A stretch of 64,000 bases of DNA from Saposhnikovia divaricata (Eukaryota; Streptophyta; Magnoliopsida; Apiales; Apiaceae), in contig CM071594.1 of assembly GCA_036435485.1 (NCBI GenBank), forward strand, positions 99,537,001 through 99,601,000, given 5' to 3'. The notes under the pieces are model-generated. The model made no database searches and was not told the DNA's origin. It worked only from the letters and a program-made list of their open reading frames with translations. Shown here one piece after another: positions 59,167 to 64,000 of this stretch; within the stretch, counting starts at the first letter, position 1; every line of letters begins with the position of its first letter. The translations under genes and the position numbers were made by a program.

Positions 59167-59334
59167 GGGAAATCTCACCATTGATGCCAAATACTTATCG
59201 ATATCTTCCTACTTGTAGCGAGTATTCCATGATTGCTTACAAAAAATATGGAGTTGCCAATGGGGCTACTTTGACTGCTTGGCGTTTATGTCGCTGCAAT
59301 CCCCTTGGTTATTATATTATGTCGCTGCAATAAG
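59167..59334 (+). pseudogene. Captured YidD-domain exon (plastid-type)
   Basis: After a GAGCAG acceptor the frame reads EISPLMPNTYRYLPTCSEYS and then MIAYKKYGVANGATLTAWRL CRCNPLG (split here for length). This is the YidD (DUF37) domain with its conserved CSEY and RCNPLG motifs; bacterial YidD helps membrane protein insertion, and plants have a nuclear gene for it. After NPLG the expected GGSGFDPP is replaced. A 14-base repeat TATGTCGCTGCAAT (59288 and 59319) marks the break, followed by a stop. Confidence 0.88.
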
Positions 59335-61057
59335 GTAATTTTCTTCTTTTGATTTTTGAAAGGCTCTATATCTACGATCAACTCATTAGTTCTCATATAC
59401 TAATTGAAAAGGAACATATACATAACAACAAATTAGTTCAACTCATATATATTCAAAAGTATATAACACTTTTAATATATTAAAAGTGTTATTCTGGGCC
59501 TGCTTTTGTTTCTGAAGAAATTTGTCATACTTTCCATTCGGGGAGTGAAAAGTTCTTGCACTTTGTATGAATTCCAAAACCTTTTTTTTTGTTATTAGTT
59601 TTCTTATATTGTTCAATATCTGTCTAATCGAAAGGCTGTGAACTTTTACCCTTTCCGGTACTTTCGGAACTGTTCAGTGCAATCTTGGTAAATTTAAACC
59701 TGGTCAAATGTCTAAATGTTTGCATGTATAGTTTGCTATCTGATTTTAACGTATCACGGTTACTGGTGCCAGGTTTAGGTGCTCTACAACATATAATACC
59801 CCTTTACCCACTATGATTGGCATAAAACTAGAAATCTTGAAAATGGATGGTCATATGAAAATGGAATATTGCGTAAATTTATGCATTGTAGGTTTAGGAA
59901 TACAATTTAAAGGAATTGATGCTACTTAGTGCCAAGCTTAACATGAAATCAAATTTTGACTGCATTGGAAATTTAAACACGCACTTAAAGTATTACCTAT
60001 GTGATTTTTGGTTGTGCATATAGGTCATGTATCATTTGCAGAATATGATTAAGAAAACTTTAGTCTTTTTATTAACTTTAACATATGACTTAACTCTGAA
60101 CTTTGATGCCATAAAAGATTTCTTCTCTCTGCAATGGCTTGTTAGAACCTCTATTACTGCTTATTATTATTGTTCAATACTAGTCTTTATCTCGCAATGT
60201 ACTTGCACTACCGGAAGGAAGATGCAATTCAGGAGCCTTTGATCTGATATATAATATGGGGATACACATAAATTGTTTTATAGCTTGAAAATGTTAGCAA
60301 AAAACTATAATTTTAATTTATTTACTTTTAATATATTTACTTGTATGAATAACACTTTTAATATATTTACTTTTTATAATTTTAATATAAAATTAGTAAA
60401 AAACTATACACTTTTGGCCAAGTGATAGATTTTAATATATTTACCTTTCTGGTACTCATAATGGCTTGGTGAGTCATTTTATGGGCTCAACTGGAAATGT
60501 CGGATTTGTTGTTGTTCATGTTGTTGTCTTCTTTGTTATACTGGTTGTTCATCACACACCTACGTGTTGCACTGAACTTTATATCTTTTAGTCTTTTACC
60601 TATTTTTACCAATTTAACATAATTTTCTTGTCTCCGTTCCCATTATATGAACATAAAACACTACAACCTTGGAGAAGTAGAGGGAGGGGATGCTAACTGC
60701 ATTGTGGTCATTTTAGCTATTAGACTTTCTTTGTCATGCAGAATGCATAAGTAGTGTGATGATACTGATAATATATGTCATGTCACTGAAAATAAAACAA
60801 ACATGCTTATCCCCCATCCTTGGCGATATTTAAAAATAGTAGGTAACATACATCGGTCTCAGGAGGCTGTGTCGCATAGTTATATAAACAAGTCTGCAGA
60901 AATGGCTTTGTGGATTTTTTTCTTCATATCTATTGCCAATAATCAATTATTTTTCATAAACACATAGTTTTAATGTGTCTACAAGGTCTGATGCAACAAA
61001 ATGCAGATAATACTAAATAATTTATGTTTGCTGAAACATTTTACTTCATTGCTCCAG
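59335..61057. other. Intron-like stretch between captured exons
   Basis: 1.7 kb of AT-rich sequence. No gene, repeat array or transposon tip is seen; the open frame 60027-60242 is not recognisable. Confidence 0.5.
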
Positions 61058-61150
61058 GAAGCCTTGTTCTGGTTATAAATTGAAGGAGATTACAGGCAAC
61101 AACATTTTTGCAGCTGTTGCAGAGAGTGATACAGCAGAACTAGATGTATG
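61058..61150 (+). pseudogene. Captured exon resembling DUF4057 proteins
   Basis: After a CTCCAG acceptor the frame reads KPCSGYKLKEITGNNIFAAV and AESDTAE. From memory plant DUF4057 proteins have KRKPCSGYKLKEMTGSGIFA at this place. The 3' border is unclear. A stretch near 61155-61185 (TATGCATAGGTATGAACTAT) is repeated near 61290. Confidence 0.6.
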
Positions 61151-61834
61151 CATAGGTATGAACTATAGGTTTCATGGCTTGTTTAGTACTGTCCAGAAGT
61201 TCTGTAATACTGTACGTCCTAAAAGCAGTATCTCCCCCTCCCCCCCTTCTCCCTCTGTTAAGAAGTGTGATACAGGACATGTATGCATAGGTATGAACTA
61301 TAGGTTTCATGGATTGTTTATACTGTCCAGATATTGTGATTATCTGTTGTTATTGCATTTGTTCTCTAATATGAGAACTAATGAGTTGACTGTTCCTTTT
61401 AAATATAGTATATAATATGAGAACTAATGAGTTGAATGTTCCCTTGGTTTCATTTCTTCTATAGTATGTATAGTATGTAACATATACATACTATACCCTG
61501 CAACCTTTTTTTATTGGAAATGATATTCAGTGATTGTGCAGTAAATGATCTAATCTTTTCGTTGCGCCTTTACTACGTTAACAAATGATTTATGCTGGAC
61601 AGTGTTATTAAGCTGCTCAAACGAGCTCATCATTTTATCATGTCCTTATGCTGCACCTTTTGGTCATATGACTTCTGAAATCAGTGCATCACTTTTGGTC
61701 ATATGCTCAGAGCGATGCTGTTGTTCAGTTGTTGTCTTTCCTTTCTCTGTTCTTTGTGATTGAACTAGTGTCTTTTTTTCTCACCAGATTACTTGATGAG
61801 TATTGAGAATTGAAATTGTGCAATAGCCATGTAG

Positions 61835-62460
61835 GTGGGGAATCAATAGCAGAGAACTGTCAGATTCTTCAAACCAGGGTGAATAGATTTGAAGCTGATA
61901 AGGAGGCCGTTGGCACAGATCAGCTACAACAGTATGCGTGTGAAATCAAGTTCAGTGGTAATTTCCTTTTCACGGTAGTCTGTTTATTTTCCATTCCAAA
62001 AGTAACCTTAAGGATGTATATAGAATTTGTTGCCTTGCTGGTAGTATCTTGTAATGTGTAGAACAAACTTTATATGTTTTGGCAATAAAGAAGGCTTCTG
62101 TATTTGCAAATTTGAAGTACTTGGCAAGCTAAAAAGTACAGGTTGAATAGATGAAGCTGAATAAATTTCACTATGAAACGTGTTGAGATGGTATCTTTAT
62201 CAATTACTATTTGTGAAACTATTTTATAGGATTCGAGATATGCATATGGGGGGTTCTAATTTCTGGTTACAAACTTGTAGAGTGCGCAAGTGAGGGGAAA
62301 GTTTAAGGAAATGGAAGGATGGAGAAGGCAGGAACAATATTGTCAAGAAAGAATCATTAAAGCTAAAGAGGATCTTGCTGCTGCAGATTTAGAATTTGTG
62401 AACCTGCCCCATTTTGAACCTAAGAATTTGTTGAATTTTATTAGTTATTTGTTGGCTTGA
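61835..62460 (+). pseudogene. Captured coiled-coil exons, family uncertain
   Basis: Exon about 61835-61957 reads AENCQILQTRVNRFEADKEA and DQLQQYACEIKFS, with a GTAATT donor. Exon 62281 to a TGA at 62458-62460 reads RGKFKEMEGWRRQEQYCQER and AKEDLAAADLEF VNLP. The heptad-like, charged text is a coiled coil, possibly from an SMC-hinge protein of the GMI1/DMS3 kind, but I cannot confirm that. Confidence 0.5.
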
Positions 62461-62519
62461 TTTGGACAGGATGGTTTTATGTATAAGCAAAGCAGTCATT
62501 TCAATTTTTTTTGTAAAAA

Positions 62520-63174
62520 ATTGTTGCATTTGACTCTATTTGATGTTGCATTATCATTGTTTTAATGTTGCAATTAAAAAAAAATGTTGTTGCAATAAAA
62601 ATAAATGGTGTTGCATAAAAAAAACTAGTGTTGCATTAGACTCAACTAGTGTTGCATTAGATAGTGGTCCCCATTGCTGATGTGGCATGTGGGCCCATTG
62701 CTGACGTGGCACCATGTGGGTCCCACTGCTGATGTGGCATCATGTGGCCCCACTACTGACGTGGCACCTTGTGGGTCCCATTGTTGACGTGCCATCTAGG
62801 TGGGCCTCACTGCTGACGTGGCATCTTGCTGACGTGGCACCTTGCTGATGTGGCACCTCGTGGGATCCAATGCTGATGTGGCATGTGGGCCCCACTGCTG
62901 ATGTGGCACCATGGTTAGCCCCACTGCTGAAATGGCTGAATATCTTATGCAACACCATTTGGTGTTGCCTTTACCTGCTTTTGGTGTTGCATAAGGCCTC
63001 TTATGCAATACTTTCGTGGTGTTGCAATAGCTTGGAAAAAGCGTTGCATTAGGGGTCTTACGCAACGCCGGTATTGGCAACGCCCCTCTGGTGTTGCGTA
63101 AGACCCTACGCAATGCTTTTCAGGTCTTTTGCAACTTTATTTGGGGGTTGCAAATGTGCGTTTATGGCGTAGTG
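62520..63174. repeat. CACTA-4 subterminal array, right
   Basis: GTTGCA(T/A)TAGAT repeats, then about a dozen (T/G)CTGA(C/T)GTGGCA units at 62670-62935, then GGTGTTGC and GCGTTGC repeats up to the tip. It mirrors the left array in motif and order. Confidence 0.9.
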
Positions 63175-63177
63175 CTG

Positions 63178-63545
63178 ATTCTTTAAGGGATATGACCTCG
63201 GAAGAGATGTTGAGAGAGTTGGAAGACATTTGTTCCAAATGGGAGACTCCACCCGAGGATGTTAATGTTGAAGCCGTTGTCAAAACTTTTGTTGGTGAAC
63301 CACCTACATTCGATGAGTTGTTAGGAGACTTGAATCACATTTGGGAAGCTAAATCTAATAATGACCATGTCAAACCTAGTACCATTCTTAAGAGTCGCGT
63401 GGGAAAACCTCTGAAATTTGACTCAACTTTCTATCATCCCGAGTTTGATCAACAACCCTTAGGAAAAGATGGATCTTTCTCTTATGTTATTCCTAGTGAT
63501 CCCACCCATGACCAAACTTTCATTGTCTCTAATTTTCTTAAATAA
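63178..63545 (+). pseudogene. Athila-like coding region, continuation after CACTA-4
   Basis: It continues the frame from 55206 and stays open to TAA at 63543: DMTSEEMLRELEDICSKWE, PTFDELLGDLNHIWEAK and SYVIPSDPTHDQTFIVSNFL. I do not recognise this as reverse transcriptase, protease or integrase. It occupies the place after protease and no polymerase follows, so the parent looks like a non-autonomous Athila derivative. Confidence 0.55.
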
Positions 63546-64000
63546 AATAAAGAAGCCTGAAGTTGGTTTAGGGAGAACATTAGTGACACTTGTTCTATAA
63601 GGTTGAATGATTCCATGTTACTTGAGAAAATCTTTTCTAATCAAAATTTTCAACAATGTCTTGATATTTTCTCAAAGCTTCATCCCAATTTTCCTACCGA
63701 CATCGGATAATTCGGTTTTATTCCTTTGCCTTCCCTCGTGAAATTCAGGTATGGGGGAGTATAAGTGTGCATGAGTAGTGTTAATTAGTTTTTTTTCATT
63801 TTAGTTCCTCTCCGTCATCCCTTGTCAGGTATTATCTCCTCATTATCCTTTACTCATTTCTCTTGCATTTACATACATTGAGGACAATGCATGATTTAGG
63901 TATGGGGGAGGGTTTTTAGTGTAAATACATAAAATTTGAAAAATCCAAAAAAAATTGAAAAATTTTAAAAATCCAAAAATAGAGATATTTTAGCTTAGTT
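63546..64000 (+). other. Athila-like 3' untranslated region
   Basis: No gene. The block AGGTATGGGGGAG occurs twice (about 63749 and 63899), the second after CATTGAGGACAATGCATGAT. Purine blocks of this kind are typical of the 3' region of Athila elements. The window ends before any LTR is recognisable. Confidence 0.5.

Larger units (their letters stand above)
55210..63174. mobile_element. CACTA-4: non-autonomous element with several captured genes, 8.0 kb
   Basis: Nineteen-base perfect terminal inverted repeats (CACTACGCCATAAACGCAC) with target duplication CTG. There is no transposase. Order: subterminal array, satellite array (about 56136-58270), captured segments (58430-62460), subterminal array. 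Ignoring the insert and one CTG makes the Athila-like frame read through (REYADSLRDMTSEEM), which confirms the borders. Confidence 0.95.

Noticed and set aside
59167..59334. YidD domain as a sign of bacterial or plastid DNA
   Set aside because: The exon has plant splice signals and the plant-type sequence; it is a nuclear gene fragment carried by a CACTA element.
60027..60242. 71-codon frame between captured exons of CACTA-4
   Set aside because: AT-rich, no splice-supported borders, no family; treated as intron.

Overview
This window reads as repeat-rich DNA from a plant nuclear genome, most likely a eudicot. The evidence is AT-rich sequence, GT-AG introns, plant LTR retrotransposons (Ty3/gypsy Tekay-like, Tat-like and Athila-like; Ty1/copia), plant-type CACTA (En/Spm) DNA transposons, and host-gene fragments whose closest remembered relatives are plant proteins. 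I see no intact single-copy host gene, no tRNA or rRNA gene, and no bacterial or organellar gene order. Almost every base belongs to transposable elements inserted in one another.

Layout. 1-7230: minus-strand Ty3/gypsy element cut by the window edge (degraded internal region, primer-binding site, 4.7 kb 5' LTR). 7231-9990: a subterminal-repeat-like stretch, a long inverted duplication, and a two-exon 105-codon minigene of unknown family. About 10.0-19.4 kb plus 29.3-29.5 kb: remains of a minus-strand Tat-lineage gypsy element with an antisense extra gene (17089-18964). It is interrupted by a Ty1/copia element (12634-16406, TSD ATAAC, gag-protease-integrase but no reverse transcriptase) and by a non-autonomous gypsy element (19445-29307, TSD CATTA) with two 4.3 kb LTRs around only 1.2 kb of non-coding interior. 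29.5-30.9 kb: a CACTA-like scrap, then a second copia element (gag plus an LTR).

That copia LTR is split by CACTA-1 (31032-53500, 22.5 kb, TSD TCT). CACTA-1 carries both usual genes, the Ptta/En-Spm protein fused to a Ulp1-like protease and the tnp2 transposase, both broken by stop codons. Two further CACTA elements sit inside tnp2: CACTA-2 (37994-44123, TSD ATC) and CACTA-3 (44563-47724, TSD GGG). 54.1-55.2 kb and 63.2-64 kb: an Athila-like gag-protease derivative, split by CACTA-4 (55210-63174, TSD CTG).

The most interesting result is that the three CACTA elements without transposase all carry pieces of host genes, often from several genes in one element. CACTA-2 has seven consecutive exons of a PSI-type DUF668 gene, the last one running into a flotillin-like segment. 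CACTA-3 has ceramide synthase (LAG1/LOH) exons and a telomere-repeat-binding Myb exon. CACTA-4 has an RNA polymerase I/III subunit (RPAC1) exon next to a YidD exon, then a DUF4057-like exon and coiled-coil exons. Each element also has long subterminal repeat arrays, and two hold satellite-like tandem arrays with a period near 165-176 bp. Protein family names are from memory of conserved motifs; no database search was possible.
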